A stretch of DNA of 64,000 bases from Variovorax paradoxus EPS (GTDB lineage: Bacteria; Pseudomonadota; Gammaproteobacteria; Burkholderiales; Burkholderiaceae_C). The notes below the pieces were generated by a model. That model saw only the letters and a list, made by a program, of their open reading frames with translations, did not search any database and was not told the DNA's origin. Positions 7,714 through 17,238 of this stretch are shown piece after piece. How positions within the stretch are numbered: the first letter of the stretch is position 1; each line of letters begins with the position of its first letter. The translations under genes were made by a program, and so were the position numbers. The stretch lies in contig NC_014931.1 of NCBI RefSeq assembly GCF_000184745.1, positions 992,001 through 1,056,000 of the forward strand, given 5' to 3'.

Positions 7714-8778
7714 TCAGGCGACCAGCACGGGTGCAATGGCTGCGGCCGCCTCCGTGTGGATGCAGCGTACACGGTGATTCGGTGCCAGTTCAATCACCGG
7801 CGGTTGTGCGGCGCGGCACGCATCGCTCGCGAGCGCGCAGCGCTCGGCAAAGGAGCAGCCGGGCGGCAGCGCCGAAAGATCGGGCGGCGCACCGCCGATG
7901 GTCTCCAGCCGCGTGCCACGCGCGAGCGCCCCGTGCGCGCGGCTCTTGAGTAGCGCGATGGTGTACGGATGGCGCGGCGAGCGGATCAGCTCGCGCGCCG
8001 TGCCTTCCTCGACGATGCGCCCCGCATACATCACCGCGATGCGGTCGGCCACCTCGACGGCCGCGCCGATGTCGTGCGTGACGAAGATCACCGAGAGGCC
8101 GAGGTCGCGCTGCAGCTCGCGCAGCAGCAACAGGATCTGGATCTGCACCGTGGCGTCGAGCGCCGTGGTCGGCTCGTCGGCCAGCAGCAGTTGCGGCTTG
8201 CAGGCGAGGGCGAGCGCGATCATGGCGCGCTGGCGCATGCCACCCGACATCTCGTGCGGATAGGCCTGCAGGCGCCGTTCGGGGCTCGGAATGCGCACGC
8301 GCTCGAACAGCGCCAGCGCGCGCTGCTGCGCCTCGGCCTGGCTCACGGACTCGTGGCGGCGGATCGACTCGACGATCTGCGCGCCCACCGAGTACACCGG
8401 GTCGAGCGCGAGCAGCGGCTCCTGGAAGATCATCGAGGCGACCTTGCCGCGGAAGTCCGCGAGCTCGCGCTGCGGCATCGCAAGCACGTCGCGGCCCGCC
8501 ACTTCCACCTGCCCGCCCATGCGGGTGCGGCGCTCGGGGTGCAGGCGCAGCAGCGTGCGCAGGGTCACGCTCTTGCCCGAGCCCGACTCCCCGATCAGCG
8601 CGACCACCTCGCCGCGCTGCACTTCGAGGCTCACGCCGCTGACCGCGTGCACGGGCTTGCGGCCGCCGCTGAAAGTGACGCTGAGGTCGCGCAGCCGGAC
8701 CATGGGGCCGGTGGCGGCGGTTTCTGCTGCTGTTGTCGCTGTTGTCGCTGTTGTCGCTGTTGTCGCTGTTGCGCTCAT
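7714..8778 (-). CDS. Peptide-type ABC transporter ATPase (DppD/OppD-like)
   Basis: 354 residues. Walker A is GESGSGKS, the signature is MSGGMRQR, and Walker B is [15 protein letters not shown]. The C-terminal oligopeptide-transporter extension with conserved cysteines ([13 protein letters not shown]) that binds an iron-sulfur cluster in some homologues is present. The start overlaps the previous gene's stop by ATGA, which favours it over the inner ATG at MVRLRDL. The resulting N-terminus is a Thr/Ala-rich tail of repeated ATT units that the family does not need. It pairs with the ATPase encoded just upstream. Confidence 0.92.
   Translation of the reverse strand: MSATATTATTATTATTAAETAATGPMVRLRDLSVTFSGGRKPVHAVSGVSLEVQRGEVVALIGESGSGKSVTLRTLLRLHPERRTRMGGQVEVAGRDVLAMPQRELADFRGKVASMIFQEPLLALDPVYSVGAQIVESIRRHESVSQAEAQQRALALFERVRIPSPERRLQAYPHEMSGGMRQRAMIALALACKPQLLLADEPTTALDATVQIQILLLLRELQRDLGLSVIFVTHDIGAAVEVADRIAVMYAGRIVEEGTARELIRSPRHPYTIALLKSRAHGALARGTRLETIGGAPPDLSALPPGCSFAERCALASDACRAAQPPVIELAPNHRVRCIHTEAAAAIAPVLVA
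8729..8770. repeat. Short tandem repeat, 9-bp unit, four full copies
   Basis: GCTGTTGTC is repeated four times at 8729-8764 with a partial fifth copy to 8770. It lies inside the first codons of the DppD-like ATPase gene and encodes repeated Ala-Thr-Thr on the minus strand. The unit is a multiple of three, so copy-number change keeps the frame. Confidence 0.9.
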
Positions 8779-9824
8779 GCGGCCTGCCTCTGCAAGAAGG
8801 GTTGCGGCTGCGCCATCGGATGCCCGCTGCCTGGCTCGTGCACCAGGCAGCTCACCGCATGCTGCGAATCCGTCGCGATGCGCTCGGGCACGATCTGGCT
8901 GCACACGGGCGCCGCGATGGAGCAGCGCGGATGGAAGCGGCAGCCCGTCGGCGGGTTGATCGGGTTCGGCGGATCGCCCGCGAGCGCCGCCACCTCGGTG
9001 CGGTGGTCCGGGTCCATCGATGGCATCGAGGACAGCAGCGCGCGCGTGTACGGGTGCGCGGGCGTCTCGTACAGCGCATCGGCCGGACCGATCTCGGCCA
9101 CTTGACCGAGGTACATCACCATCACGCGGTCGCTCACATAGCGCACCACGTTGAGGTCGTGGCTGATGAAGACGTAGGTCAGGCCGAACTCGGTCTTCAG
9201 GTCGAGCAGCAGGTTGATGACCTGCGCCTCCACCGACTTGTCGAGCGCCGACACGGCTTCGTCGAGGATCACCATGCGCGGCTGCAATGCGAGCGCCCGC
9301 GCGATGTTCACGCGCTGCCGCTGGCCCCCGGAGAGTTCATGCGGATAGCGCTCGGCAAAGCGCTGCGGCGCGAGGCCCACGCGCGCCAGCAGGTCGCGCG
9401 CCCGTGCCACCGATTCGCGCCGCGACACGCCATGCACCTGCGGCCCGAAGGCGACCGAATCCTCGATCGTGAGGCGCGGATTGAGCGAGGCGTAGCTGTC
9501 CTGGAACACCATCTGCACCTGACGGCGGAATTCCTTCAGCGGCAGGTCGCGGCCGCCGACTTCACGGCCGTCGAAGATCACCTCGCCGCGCGTCGGTTCG
9601 ATGAGCTGCATCAGGAGGCGCGCGGTGGTCGACTTGCCGCAGCCCGATTCGCCGACCACGCCGAGGGTCTCGCCCTTCATCACTTCGAAGTCCACGCCAT
9701 CCACGGCGCGCACCACGCCGCCGCCACGGCCCAGCGGGTCTTTCTTGAGCGGGAAGTGCTTGACCAGGCCCGAGATGGTGAGAAGCGGCTGCGCGGGGCC
9801 GCCGATGTCTTTCAGTGCTTCCAT
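8775..9824 (-). CDS. Peptide-type ABC transporter ATPase (DppF/OppF-like)
   Basis: 349 residues. Walker A GESGCGKS, signature [15 protein letters not shown], Walker [16 protein letters not shown] and the H-loop [10 protein letters not shown] are intact, as is the C-terminal oligopeptide domain with the cysteine-containing GCRFHPRC. It is probably the second nucleotide-binding subunit of the heterodimer with the ATPase downstream. It starts 4 bp after the inner-membrane permease gene, so translation is probably coupled. Order here is F-like before D-like, the reverse of the E. coli dpp operon. Confidence 0.93.
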   Translation of the reverse strand: MEALKDIGGPAQPLLTISGLVKHFPLKKDPLGRGGGVVRAVDGVDFEVMKGETLGVVGESGCGKSTTARLLMQLIEPTRGEVIFDGREVGGRDLPLKEFRRQVQMVFQDSYASLNPRLTIEDSVAFGPQVHGVSRRESVARARDLLARVGLAPQRFAERYPHELSGGQRQRVNIARALALQPRMVILDEAVSALDKSVEAQVINLLLDLKTEFGLTYVFISHDLNVVRYVSDRVMVMYLGQVAEIGPADALYETPAHPYTRALLSSMPSMDPDHRTEVAALAGDPPNPINPPTGCRFHPRCSIAAPVCSQIVPERIATDSQHAVSCLVHEPGSGHPMAQPQPFLQRQAA

Positions 9825-9828
9825 GGCT

Positions 9829-10731
9829 TCAGCCCTTGTTGTCCATCGCCGAACGCAGGCCGTCGGACAGGAGGTTGAAGGAAATCGAGGTGATGAAGAT
9901 CATCGCCCCCGGCAGTGCGGCAACCCACGGCTGCACGTAGATCGCGGTGCGCAGCGTGTTGAGCATCAGGCCCCACTCGGGTTCGGGCGGCTTCACGCCC
10001 AGGCCGAGGAACGAGAGGCCCGAGGCCAGGATCATCGACACCGCGATGAGGCTGGTGGCGTAGACGAAGATCGGCCCGAGCACATTGCCCAGCACATGCA
10101 CTCGCACGATGGTGAAGGGGCTGGCGCCCGAGGCGCGCGCCGCTTCCACGTAGTCGCGGGTGCGCACCTGTGTGGTCACGCTCTCGGCCACGCGCGCAAT
10201 CTGCGGAATGAAGACGATGGTCAGCGAGATCAGCGAATTGACCACGCCCGCGCCCAGCGTGCCCGAGAGCGCGATGGCCAGCAGCACCGACGGGAACGCG
10301 TAGAACACGTCGATGGTGCGCATGATCAGCGTGTTGGCGATGCCGCCCGCGTAGCCCGCGACGATGCCGATCACCGTGCCCAGCACGAAGGCGCAAAGCA
10401 CTGGCGTGATGCCGATGAAGAGCGACAGCCGCGCGCCGACGATCAGCCGCGAGAGCATGTCGCGGCCCAGCTCGTCGCTGCCGAAGGGCAGGCCCTCGGT
10501 GCCGATGGGCTTGAGCCGCTTGAGCATGGATGACTGGTACGGATCGGACGGCGCGAGCCACGGGCCGAACACCGCGATCGCGATCAGCAGCAGCACGACG
10601 ATGGCGGCGCCCACGGCCACCGGATCACGACGAAAGCGCAGCCAGACGGAGGCCCAGTAGCCGCGCGAGCGTTGCGCCGGCAGCGGTTCGACGGCGGCGG
10701 CGGTGGGAGAAGAAGCGAGCACGGTGGACAT
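9829..10731 (-). CDS. ABC transporter permease (DppC-like)
   Basis: 300 residues with an N-terminal cytoplasmic segment, a first transmembrane helix at about 38-58 ([17 protein letters not shown]) and five further helices. The DppC landmarks are [19 protein letters not shown] after the first periplasmic loop and the EAA loop [17 protein letters not shown] that contacts the ATPases. It ends 4 bp before the next gene and follows the partner permease by 20 bp. Confidence 0.93.
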   Translation of the reverse strand: MSTVLASSPTAAAVEPLPAQRSRGYWASVWLRFRRDPVAVGAAIVVLLLIAIAVFGPWLAPSDPYQSSMLKRLKPIGTEGLPFGSDELGRDMLSRLIVGARLSLFIGITPVLCAFVLGTVIGIVAGYAGGIANTLIMRTIDVFYAFPSVLLAIALSGTLGAGVVNSLISLTIVFIPQIARVAESVTTQVRTRDYVEAARASGASPFTIVRVHVLGNVLGPIFVYATSLIAVSMILASGLSFLGLGVKPPEPEWGLMLNTLRTAIYVQPWVAALPGAMIFITSISFNLLSDGLRSAMDNKG

Positions 10732-10751
10732 GGCTTGGCGGTTCTCTTCCT

Positions 10752-11705
10752 TCAGGCGCGCGCGATGCGCGGATCGAGCAAGGTCTGCAGCACGTCGACC
10801 AGCAGGTTGAGCACCACGAAGAACATCGCCAGCACCAGGATCGTTCCCTGCAGCAGCGGCAGGTCGCGCTGGAAGATCGCGGAGTTCAACAGGAAGCCGG
10901 TGCCGGGCCAGGAGAACACGGTCTCGATCAGGATCGAGCCGCCGAGCAGGTAGCCCAATTGCAGGCCCATCACGGCCAGTGCCGTGGGCGCGGCGTTCTT
11001 CACCATGTGGCGGAACACGCCGAAGTGCGTGAGGCCCTTGGCGCGCAGTCCGACGATGAACTCCTGGTCGAGGATGTCAGCCACCAGCGCACGCACCGTG
11101 CGCGCGATGATGCCCATCGGGATCACCGACATCGTAAGCGCCGGCAGCAGCAGGAACTGCAGGTGCTCCCAGTTCCAGGCCCAGTCGTCCGAGCCGCTCG
11201 GGCCGGCGCCCGTGGCGGGCAGCCACATGAGCTGCGACGAGAACACGATCACCATCACCATGCCCAGCCAGTAGTGCGGCACGCTCACGCCGAGCACCGA
11301 GAACATCGAGGCGAGCCTGTCGATCCACGAGTTGCGGAAATAGCCCGCCACGAAGCCGAAGAGGCACCCCAGCACGAAGCCGATGAAGGTGGCCATCACC
11401 GCCAGCCGCAGCGTGTTGCCCACGGCGGTGAACACCTCGCCGGCCACCGCGCGATTGCTCGCGATGGACACGCCCAGGTCGCCGTGCAGCGCGCGCCAGA
11501 CCCACATGCCGAACTGCTCGGGCAGCGAGCGGTTGAAGCCGTAGAGCTCGCGCAGCTGCGCCTGCAGGTCCGCGGAAGCGTCGGGCGGCAGGATCGACAC
11601 CAGCGGATCGCCGGGTGCGATGTGCACGAGCAGGAAGCACACGAGGGCCACGCCGATCATGATCGGCACGGCGTAGATCACGCGGCGCAGGAGGTAGGTG
11701 AGCAT
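10752..11705 (-). CDS. ABC transporter permease (DppB-like)
   Basis: 317 residues beginning LTYLLRRVIYAVPIMIGVALVCFLLVHIAPGDP, the typical DppB first helix followed by the conserved HIAPGDP turn. Six transmembrane segments are evident, and the EAA loop is QEFIVGLRAKGLTHFGVFRH. It forms the membrane pore with the DppC-like subunit downstream. It is separated from the solute-binding protein gene by 147 bp containing an inverted-repeat element at 11733-11820. Confidence 0.93.
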   Translation of the reverse strand: MLTYLLRRVIYAVPIMIGVALVCFLLVHIAPGDPLVSILPPDASADLQAQLRELYGFNRSLPEQFGMWVWRALHGDLGVSIASNRAVAGEVFTAVGNTLRLAVMATFIGFVLGCLFGFVAGYFRNSWIDRLASMFSVLGVSVPHYWLGMVMVIVFSSQLMWLPATGAGPSGSDDWAWNWEHLQFLLLPALTMSVIPMGIIARTVRALVADILDQEFIVGLRAKGLTHFGVFRHMVKNAAPTALAVMGLQLGYLLGGSILIETVFSWPGTGFLLNSAIFQRDLPLLQGTILVLAMFFVVLNLLVDVLQTLLDPRIARA

Positions 11706-11732
11706 CGTGGGTTCTGGCTTGCAATAGATAAG

Positions 11733-11820
11733 AACCGTTCGGGCTGAGCTTGTCGAAGCCTCGCGCGGCGCTTCGACCCTTCGACAGGCTCAGGACAGGC
11801 CAAGCTCAGCGTGAACGGTT
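11733..11820. repeat. REP-like imperfect inverted repeat between binding-protein and permease genes
   Basis: The outer arms AACCGTTCGGGCTGAGCTTG and (reverse complement of the right end) AACCGTTCACGCTGAGCTTG differ at two positions. Inside lies a smaller hairpin (CGAAGC...GCTTCG) and a second copy of the TTCGACAGGCTCA core. Sequences built on this GTTCGGGCTGAGCTTGTCGAAG theme are, as far as I recall, dispersed in many high-GC proteobacterial genomes. Placed here the RNA hairpin could stall transcription or stabilise the upstream message, giving more binding protein than permease. Confidence 0.75.
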
Positions 11821-11852
11821 TGGGTTTCATCTCCTTGAACGTATCTTGGGCA

Positions 11853-13514
11853 TCAGTCCATCGTCATGGTCGCGATGTCGATGAACCAGCTCTTGGGCTG
11901 CACCACGTTCTTCACCTTGGCCGACATGGCGCGCGGACCCACGTCGTGCGCGATCCACACGAAGGGTGCGTCGTCCACGATGTGGGTGTGCAGCTTCGCG
12001 AGCGCGGCGTCGCGCGCCTTGTCGTCGAAGCTGGTGCGCGCATCGGCCACCAGCTTGTCGACCTCGGCGTTGCCGTAGTAGCCCCAGTTGTTCGACACCG
12101 GCGGGAAGGCCTTGGTGCTCACGAAGCGCACCATCGCGAAGAACGGGTCCATCGCCGCGAAGCTGATATTGACCGCGTTGGCGCCGTTGGCCGACGGGTC
12201 CTTCGCACCCTTGCGCCAGTTGGTGAAGAGCGTGTTCCATTCGATCACGTCGAACTGCACGTCGAAGAAGCACTGCTTGAGCGACTGCTGCGCGAACTCG
12301 TTCATCGGCAGCGGCTGCATCTGGCCCGAGCCCGAGGCCGAGATCTGCACCTTCACCTTGATCGGCTTGGCGGCCGAGTAGCCGGCCTGCGTCATGAGCG
12401 CCTGCGCAGCCTTCACGTCGTACCTGATGTCGAAGCTGGGCTTGCCGAACCACGGATGGCCCGGCGGCACCGTGCCCTTGGGCTCGGCCATCATGCCGCC
12501 CAGCAGTTGCTTCATGCCGCCGCGGTCGATGCACAGGTTGGCCGCCTGGCGCACGCGCTTGTCGAGCCACGGCGAGCCTTCTGCGAACGACAGTTGCCAC
12601 GGCCACACGTGCGGCTGTGCATTCGAATAGATCTTGAAGCCGCGCTGCGTGATCTGCGCCATTGCGTCGGGCGAGGGCGCCTCGATCCAGTCGACCTGCC
12701 CGCCCAGCAGCGCGGCGGTGCGCGCGTTGGCTTCGGGCATGGGGATCATCACGACCTTGTCGATCTTCGGCACGCGCTTCGCGTCCCAGTACGTCTTGTT
12801 GGCGGCGAGCTCCAGCCGCTCGCGCGCCACGAAGCGCGTGACCTTGAACGGGCCCGAGCCGGACGGGTCGGCGGCGAAGGCGGTCCAGGCGGCCTTGGCC
12901 TTGTCGGCGGGCGTGGCGCCGGCAGCGGCGTCGAACTTCTTCTGCCAGTGCGCGGGCGAGGCCATGAACAGGTTCGACAGGTTGATCGGCAGGAACGCAT
13001 CGGGCTCGCTGGTGGTGAGCTCGACCGTCATGTCGTCGATCTTGCGGGCCGACCTGAGCGTGGGCATGCGCGAGGCGGTGACGCCGACCTGGCTGGGGTC
13101 GAACTGCGGCGCATCCTTGTCGAGCACCTTCTGTACGTTCCACACCACCGCGTCGGCATTGAAGGCCGAACCGTCGTGGAACTTGACGCCGGGGCGCAGC
13201 TTGAAGACCCACTTGGTCTTGTCCTTCGCATCGACCGCCCACGCGGTGGCAACGCCGGGAATCAGCACGCTGGGCGCGTCGGCCTTGGACAGGTCCCACT
13301 GCGTGAGCGCGTCGTAGATCGGGATGCCGGTGAAGCGGTTGCCTTCGAAGCCCTGGTCGGGCTGGCCGAGGGTGCGCGGAATGTCGGCGGCGGTCATGGC
13401 GATGCGCAACGTCTTTTCCTGGGCCAGCGCGGCGGGCGATGCAAGGACCAGGACGGCGAGCGCCGCGCAGGCGGCCAGGGGTTTCAGGAACAGGGCGGGG
13501 GCAGCACGCTTCAC
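11853..13514 (-). CDS. ABC transporter solute-binding protein, SBP family 5
   Basis: 553 residues from the GTG at 13514, chosen because a GGAG ribosome-binding site lies 6 bp upstream and the signal peptide begins there (VKRAAPALFLKPLAACAALAVL..., cleavage near ALAQ). An in-frame ATG 57 bp further up is the alternative. The mature part has the family-5 hallmarks KWVFKLRPGVKFHDGSAFNADAVVWN and a late TNWRKGAK/NNWGYYGNAEVDKLVADA region. It captures a peptide or similar amide-bearing ligand in the periplasm for the four downstream subunits. First gene of a seven-gene minus-strand operon. Confidence 0.92.
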   Translation of the reverse strand: MKRAAPALFLKPLAACAALAVLVLASPAALAQEKTLRIAMTAADIPRTLGQPDQGFEGNRFTGIPIYDALTQWDLSKADAPSVLIPGVATAWAVDAKDKTKWVFKLRPGVKFHDGSAFNADAVVWNVQKVLDKDAPQFDPSQVGVTASRMPTLRSARKIDDMTVELTTSEPDAFLPINLSNLFMASPAHWQKKFDAAAGATPADKAKAAWTAFAADPSGSGPFKVTRFVARERLELAANKTYWDAKRVPKIDKVVMIPMPEANARTAALLGGQVDWIEAPSPDAMAQITQRGFKIYSNAQPHVWPWQLSFAEGSPWLDKRVRQAANLCIDRGGMKQLLGGMMAEPKGTVPPGHPWFGKPSFDIRYDVKAAQALMTQAGYSAAKPIKVKVQISASGSGQMQPLPMNEFAQQSLKQCFFDVQFDVIEWNTLFTNWRKGAKDPSANGANAVNISFAAMDPFFAMVRFVSTKAFPPVSNNWGYYGNAEVDKLVADARTSFDDKARDAALAKLHTHIVDDAPFVWIAHDVGPRAMSAKVKNVVQPKSWFIDIATMTMD

Positions 13515-13750
13515 ATGGAACTCCGGTGTGGGGGATGACGGAAAGGCGAAGGAAGCCTTCAAGCACGACATGTGCCAACCGGCGCAGAGGCCCCAGACAT
13601 GCGCTGGCTATTTCTGGTTGTCGCTGCCTATTGCGGCGATGCCGCCATCCCGGCTAGGCCATCCGACCGATAGACGAAGCCGCGCCCCGCTTTCGACAAT
13701 GCAGCCGCCCGCTTCGAAAGCCGAAGTCGCGCGGGCGAGGGCAAGAACCG

Positions 13751-14467
13751 ATGACAACACTGAGACAAGGCTCGCGCGGGGCCGATGTCCGCAGGCTGCA
13801 GGAGGCCCTGAACAGGACGCTGCGGCCGGGGCCCGGGCTCGTGATCGATGGCGACTACGGTCCATTCACCCGGATGGCCGTGCGCCGGCTGCAGGCTGCG
13901 AACTGGCTGGTCGAGGATGGCGAGGCCGGTCTCTGCACGCAGAACCTCGTGTTCGGCCGGGAGGTCCGCGAGCCGATCCTGCATCCCGTCGCACTGATTC
14001 CGCAGCCCGTGCCCGCCCTGTGCTGGGCGGCTGCCACGGCCATGATCACGCGCTCCACGGTGCCGGCGGTGGTCGCGCGCACGCCGGGCGAACTGGTCGC
14101 CGAGGACGGCGGGCTGCGCAGCTTCGCGGACGCCGACGAGGCGATGACGGCCGATGCGCTTTTCGCATCCGCGCACGGTTTGGTGCTGCAGCGGCCGGCG
14201 ATGTCCTGGACGGTCTGTGCCATGCGCACCGCGCTGGAGAGCGGGCTGCTGATGTTCGACCTGCGCTGGGGCGCCAAGGGCCATGCGGCCGGCGGCCCGG
14301 GGCACATGGTCGTCGTGGCGGGCATCCGCGGGGACGGCGAGGAGGGCACCACGCTGCGCATCTTCGATCCCTGGCCGCCGAACAAGGGCGCGCGCTGCTC
14401 GGTCAACCATGCGAGCTGGAGCCGGCACACGGCCGCAACCATCTGCAGGGTGTTCCTGCACGCGTAG
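13751..14467 (+). CDS. Peptidoglycan-binding domain plus papain-like (C70/AvrRpt2-type) cysteine peptidase
   Basis: 238 residues in two domains. Residues 1 to about 60 form a PG_binding_1 repeat (GSRGADVRRLQEALN, then VIDGDYGPFTRMAVRRLQ). The rest looks like a papain-like peptidase: Cys91 in PALCWAAATAMITR at a helix start, His185 in GGPGHMVVVAG and Asp206 in IFDPWPP, the order and spacing of the AvrRpt2/C70 group. No signal peptide is present, so delivery would need a specialised route or lysis; a cell-wall-targeted effector or housekeeping hydrolase are both possible. It is flanked by the ABC operon and pyrC and has no obvious immunity gene. Confidence 0.72.
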   Translation: MTTLRQGSRGADVRRLQEALNRTLRPGPGLVIDGDYGPFTRMAVRRLQAANWLVEDGEAGLCTQNLVFGREVREPILHPVALIPQPVPALCWAAATAMITRSTVPAVVARTPGELVAEDGGLRSFADADEAMTADALFASAHGLVLQRPAMSWTVCAMRTALESGLLMFDLRWGAKGHAAGGPGHMVVVAGIRGDGEEGTTLRIFDPWPPNKGARCSVNHASWSRHTAATICRVFLHA

Positions 14468-14518
14468 CCCGCAGCGGCGAAGGGCACGCCGGGGAGGCGG
14501 TGCGACAATCCCCGCGCC

Positions 14519-15550
14519 ATGACAGACACCCTCACGATCACCCGCCCCGACGACTGGCATTTGCATGTGCGCGATGGCGCCGCGCTCGAAGCCGTCGTAC
14601 CGCACAGCGCGCGCCAGTTCGGCCGCGCGCTGATCATGCCGAACCTGCGTCCCCCCGTGACCACCGCCGCCCAGGCCGTGGCGTATCGCGACCGCATCCT
14701 TGCCGCCGTGCCCGAAGGCACCGCCTTCGAACCGGTGATGTCGCTCTACTTGACCGACAAGCTGCCGCCCGAGGAAATCGCCCTCGCCGCCGAAGCCGGC
14801 GTGCGCGCGCTCAAGCTCTACCCGGCCGGAGCCACAACCAACAGCGATGCCGGCGTGACCGACATCCGCAAGACCTACAAGACGCTCGAGGCCATGCAGA
14901 AGCACGGCCTGCTGCTGCTGGTGCACGGCGAGGTGACCGACCCGGCCATCGACCTGTTCGACCGCGAGGCCGTCTTCGTCGACCGCGTGATGATCCCGCT
15001 GCGCCGCGACTTCCCCGAGCTCAAGGTGGTGTTCGAGCACCTGACCACCAAAGAGGGCGCCCACTACGTGCGCGATGCCGACCGCTTCACGGCCGCCACC
15101 ATCACCGCGCACCACCTGCTCTACAACCGCAACGCCATCTTCACCGGCGGCATCCGCCCGCATTACTACTGCCTGCCGGTGCTCAAGCGCGAGACGCACC
15201 GCGTCGCGCTGGTCGAAGCGGCTGCCAGCGGCAGCGACCGCTTCTTCCTCGGCACCGACAGCGCGCCGCACCCCGCGCACCTGAAGGAGCACGCGCTCGG
15301 TTGCGCCGGCTGCTACACCGCGCTGACCGCGATCGAGCTGTATGCCGAAGCCTTCGACAGCGTGAACGCGCTCGACAAGCTGGAAGGCTTCGCGAGCTTC
15401 CACGGCCCCGATTTCTACGGCCTGCCGCGCCACACCGACACCGTCACGCTCAAGCGCGAGACATGGACCGTGCCGGAGACCGTGCCTTACGGCGAAGCGA
15501 CGCTCAAGCCGCTGCGCGGCGGCGAAACCATCAACTGGAAGCTCATGTAA
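14519..15550 (+). CDS. pyrC: Dihydroorotase
   Basis: 343 residues, the length of class II (E. coli PyrC-type) dihydroorotases. The first zinc motif is DWHLHVRDG (His14, His16), the carbamylated lysine is in RALKLYPAG, and later ligands lie in LLVHGEVTD and [10 protein letters not shown], with the catalytic aspartate in FLGTDSAPH. The enzyme cyclises carbamoyl-aspartate to dihydroorotate in pyrimidine synthesis. Its TAA stop overlaps the ATG of the NYN gene by one base, so the two are probably translationally coupled. Confidence 0.97.
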   Translation: MTDTLTITRPDDWHLHVRDGAALEAVVPHSARQFGRALIMPNLRPPVTTAAQAVAYRDRILAAVPEGTAFEPVMSLYLTDKLPPEEIALAAEAGVRALKLYPAGATTNSDAGVTDIRKTYKTLEAMQKHGLLLLVHGEVTDPAIDLFDREAVFVDRVMIPLRRDFPELKVVFEHLTTKEGAHYVRDADRFTAATITAHHLLYNRNAIFTGGIRPHYYCLPVLKRETHRVALVEAAASGSDRFFLGTDSAPHPAHLKEHALGCAGCYTALTAIELYAEAFDSVNALDKLEGFASFHGPDFYGLPRHTDTVTLKRETWTVPETVPYGEATLKPLRGGETINWKLM

Positions 15551-16371
15551 TGAGCGCTGTCGGCACGCCGACAAGCGCCACGGCCAAGAACTTGGCCGTT
15601 TTTATCGACGCCGACAATCTGAACGACGCCACTGCGCTCGACCATGTTCTGCTGGCATTGCGACCGATGGCCGATCGCGTGATTTACAGGCGTGCATATG
15701 GCAGGCCGGAAAGCCTCAAGGCCATTCATGCTGTCCTCTGGAGGCATGGCGTCCGGCCGGTAGCCAACTTGATCGTCGACAAGACGACAACCGACAGTGC
15801 CTTGGTGATCGATGCCGTGGAAGCGGTATGCACCAACGACATCGATATCGTCGCGATATGTTCCGGGGACGCGGATTTTGTTCCGCTGGCCCTTTGGCTG
15901 CGAGAGAAGGGCTGCAGGGTTCTTTGCTACAGCTTGGCGAACAAGATATTTGCCAACCCCGACAGTTTTTACGACGACGTGGTGTTGCTGGATGTGGTGG
16001 AGGATGCAAGCCCCGCAGAGGCGCCACAACCTCAGTGTGTGCAAGAAAGCGCGACAGCGGCTGAAAGTCCGCCGCCCGCCCGGCCCAAGCCAGTGCCGGC
16101 GAGCAAGCCGAAGCCGGAACCTGCGAAGACAGTGGCTGCGTCTTCGGCCAAGGCCGTTGTTGTCGCAGGACCATCGATCAAAAAGATTCTTTCGATCCTT
16201 CCCGAGCTCAAAGGCAAGCAACCCGTGCATCTGAGCCAGATTGCGACCAAGTTGCGCGATGCGGGAGTTCTGGAGGCGAAGGCAAAACCGGTCACCCTGT
16301 TCCGACGTCACCCCGCACAATTTGAGCTTATGCCCGAAGGCCAACCGAATAGCGTCAGGTATCGAGGCTGA
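15550..16371 (+). CDS. NYN domain (PIN-like) protein with C-terminal LOTUS/OST-HTH, copy 1
   Basis: 273 residues. An NYN/LabA-type PIN-like nuclease domain fills about 12-160, with acidic metal-site residues in AVFIDADNLN, TTTDSALVIDAVE and ICSGDADFVPL. A Pro/Lys/Ala-rich linker follows, then a C-terminal helix-turn-helix (about 200-270, IKKILSILPELKGKQPVHLSQIATKLRDAG) of the LOTUS/OST-HTH type, which binds RNA, G-quadruplexes or partner proteins. It probably processes or degrades RNA. The start overlaps the pyrC stop. A diverged paralogue follows immediately. Confidence 0.85.
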   Translation: MSAVGTPTSATAKNLAVFIDADNLNDATALDHVLLALRPMADRVIYRRAYGRPESLKAIHAVLWRHGVRPVANLIVDKTTTDSALVIDAVEAVCTNDIDIVAICSGDADFVPLALWLREKGCRVLCYSLANKIFANPDSFYDDVVLLDVVEDASPAEAPQPQCVQESATAAESPPPARPKPVPASKPKPEPAKTVAASSAKAVVVAGPSIKKILSILPELKGKQPVHLSQIATKLRDAGVLEAKAKPVTLFRRHPAQFELMPEGQPNSVRYRG

Positions 16372-16394
16372 GCCCGCAGAACGGCTGTCGAGCG

Positions 16395-17234
16395 ATGGCC
16401 GAGTATTCACTGAAAACCAATATGACTCCTACCCTTCGCGTGATGCTCCTGATCGATGCCGACAACGTCTCGGCCGACGTGATCGAGCAGGCCGTGCAGC
16501 GCACGATGGACGAATACGGCGCCGTCCACGTGCGCCGTGCGTACTGCAACGCCGAGATGGCGGTCAATCGGCAGGCGCTCTTCAAGCAGCTTTCGGTGCG
16601 GCCGATGGTGAACCTCTCGGCCGGCAAGAACAGCACCGACATCGCGCTCGCGGTCGATGCGATCGACCTCGTGATCGCCGAGCGGCCCGACGTGGTGGTG
16701 CTGGTGTCCTCGGACTCCGACTTCGCGCCGCTCGTGAGCCGGCTGCGCGAGAAGGGCTGCCGCGTCTGCGGCATCGGGCAGCAGGGCAAGACGGGCGACG
16801 AGACGGTCGGCATCTACGACACCTTCATCGATCTCGCGCACCACAGCGTGAAGCCGGCGGCGCGCACCGCTGCGGCGAAGAAGGTGACTGCGAAGGTGCC
16901 TGCCGCGAAGACCACGCGCGCGAAAAGCGCGGCGGCACCCGGGAAGAAAGCGGCGACCAAGACGGCCGCCAGGAAGACGGCGCGGGCCGCCGCACCTCCG
17001 CCCCAGCCCACGCCGCAGCCGGTCTCCGAAGCCGCCGAGTTCATCCTGGAAGCCGCGCCGGCCCTGCGAAGCGGCAAGGACGTGCCGCTCAACGACGTGG
17101 CGAAAGCCCTGCGCACCGCAGGCCTCCTCAGCAAGAGCGGCAGCTCGCTCAAGCTGTTCGACAAGCTGACGGCGGAGTTCGCGGTGATGCAGCACCCCGA
17201 CCGCATCCGCTGGACGGGCGCGTCCGCGTCCTGA
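16395..17234 (+). CDS. NYN domain (PIN-like) protein with basic linker and LOTUS/OST-HTH, copy 2
   Basis: 279 residues with the same architecture as the gene 23 bp upstream: NYN domain (about 15-150; acidic sites in LLIDADNVS, STDIALAVDAIDL and VSSDSDFAPLVSRL), a long Lys/Ala/Thr-rich linker resembling histone H1 tails (about 155-210, repeated AAKK/AKTTRAK), and a C-terminal LOTUS-like helix-turn-helix (about 215-275). The basic linker would bind nucleic acid nonspecifically. ATG at 16395 is used; the ATG at 16422 (MTPTLRV) starts nearer the domain. Confidence 0.86.
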   Translation: MAEYSLKTNMTPTLRVMLLIDADNVSADVIEQAVQRTMDEYGAVHVRRAYCNAEMAVNRQALFKQLSVRPMVNLSAGKNSTDIALAVDAIDLVIAERPDVVVLVSSDSDFAPLVSRLREKGCRVCGIGQQGKTGDETVGIYDTFIDLAHHSVKPAARTAAAKKVTAKVPAAKTTRAKSAAAPGKKAATKTAARKTARAAAPPPQPTPQPVSEAAEFILEAAPALRSGKDVPLNDVAKALRTAGLLSKSGSSLKLFDKLTAEFAVMQHPDRIRWTGASAS

Positions 17235-17238
17235 TTCG

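Noticed and set aside
8729..8770. Repeat array as a CRISPR
   Set aside because: The units are 9 bp without spacers and lie inside a coding sequence; no cas genes are in the window.
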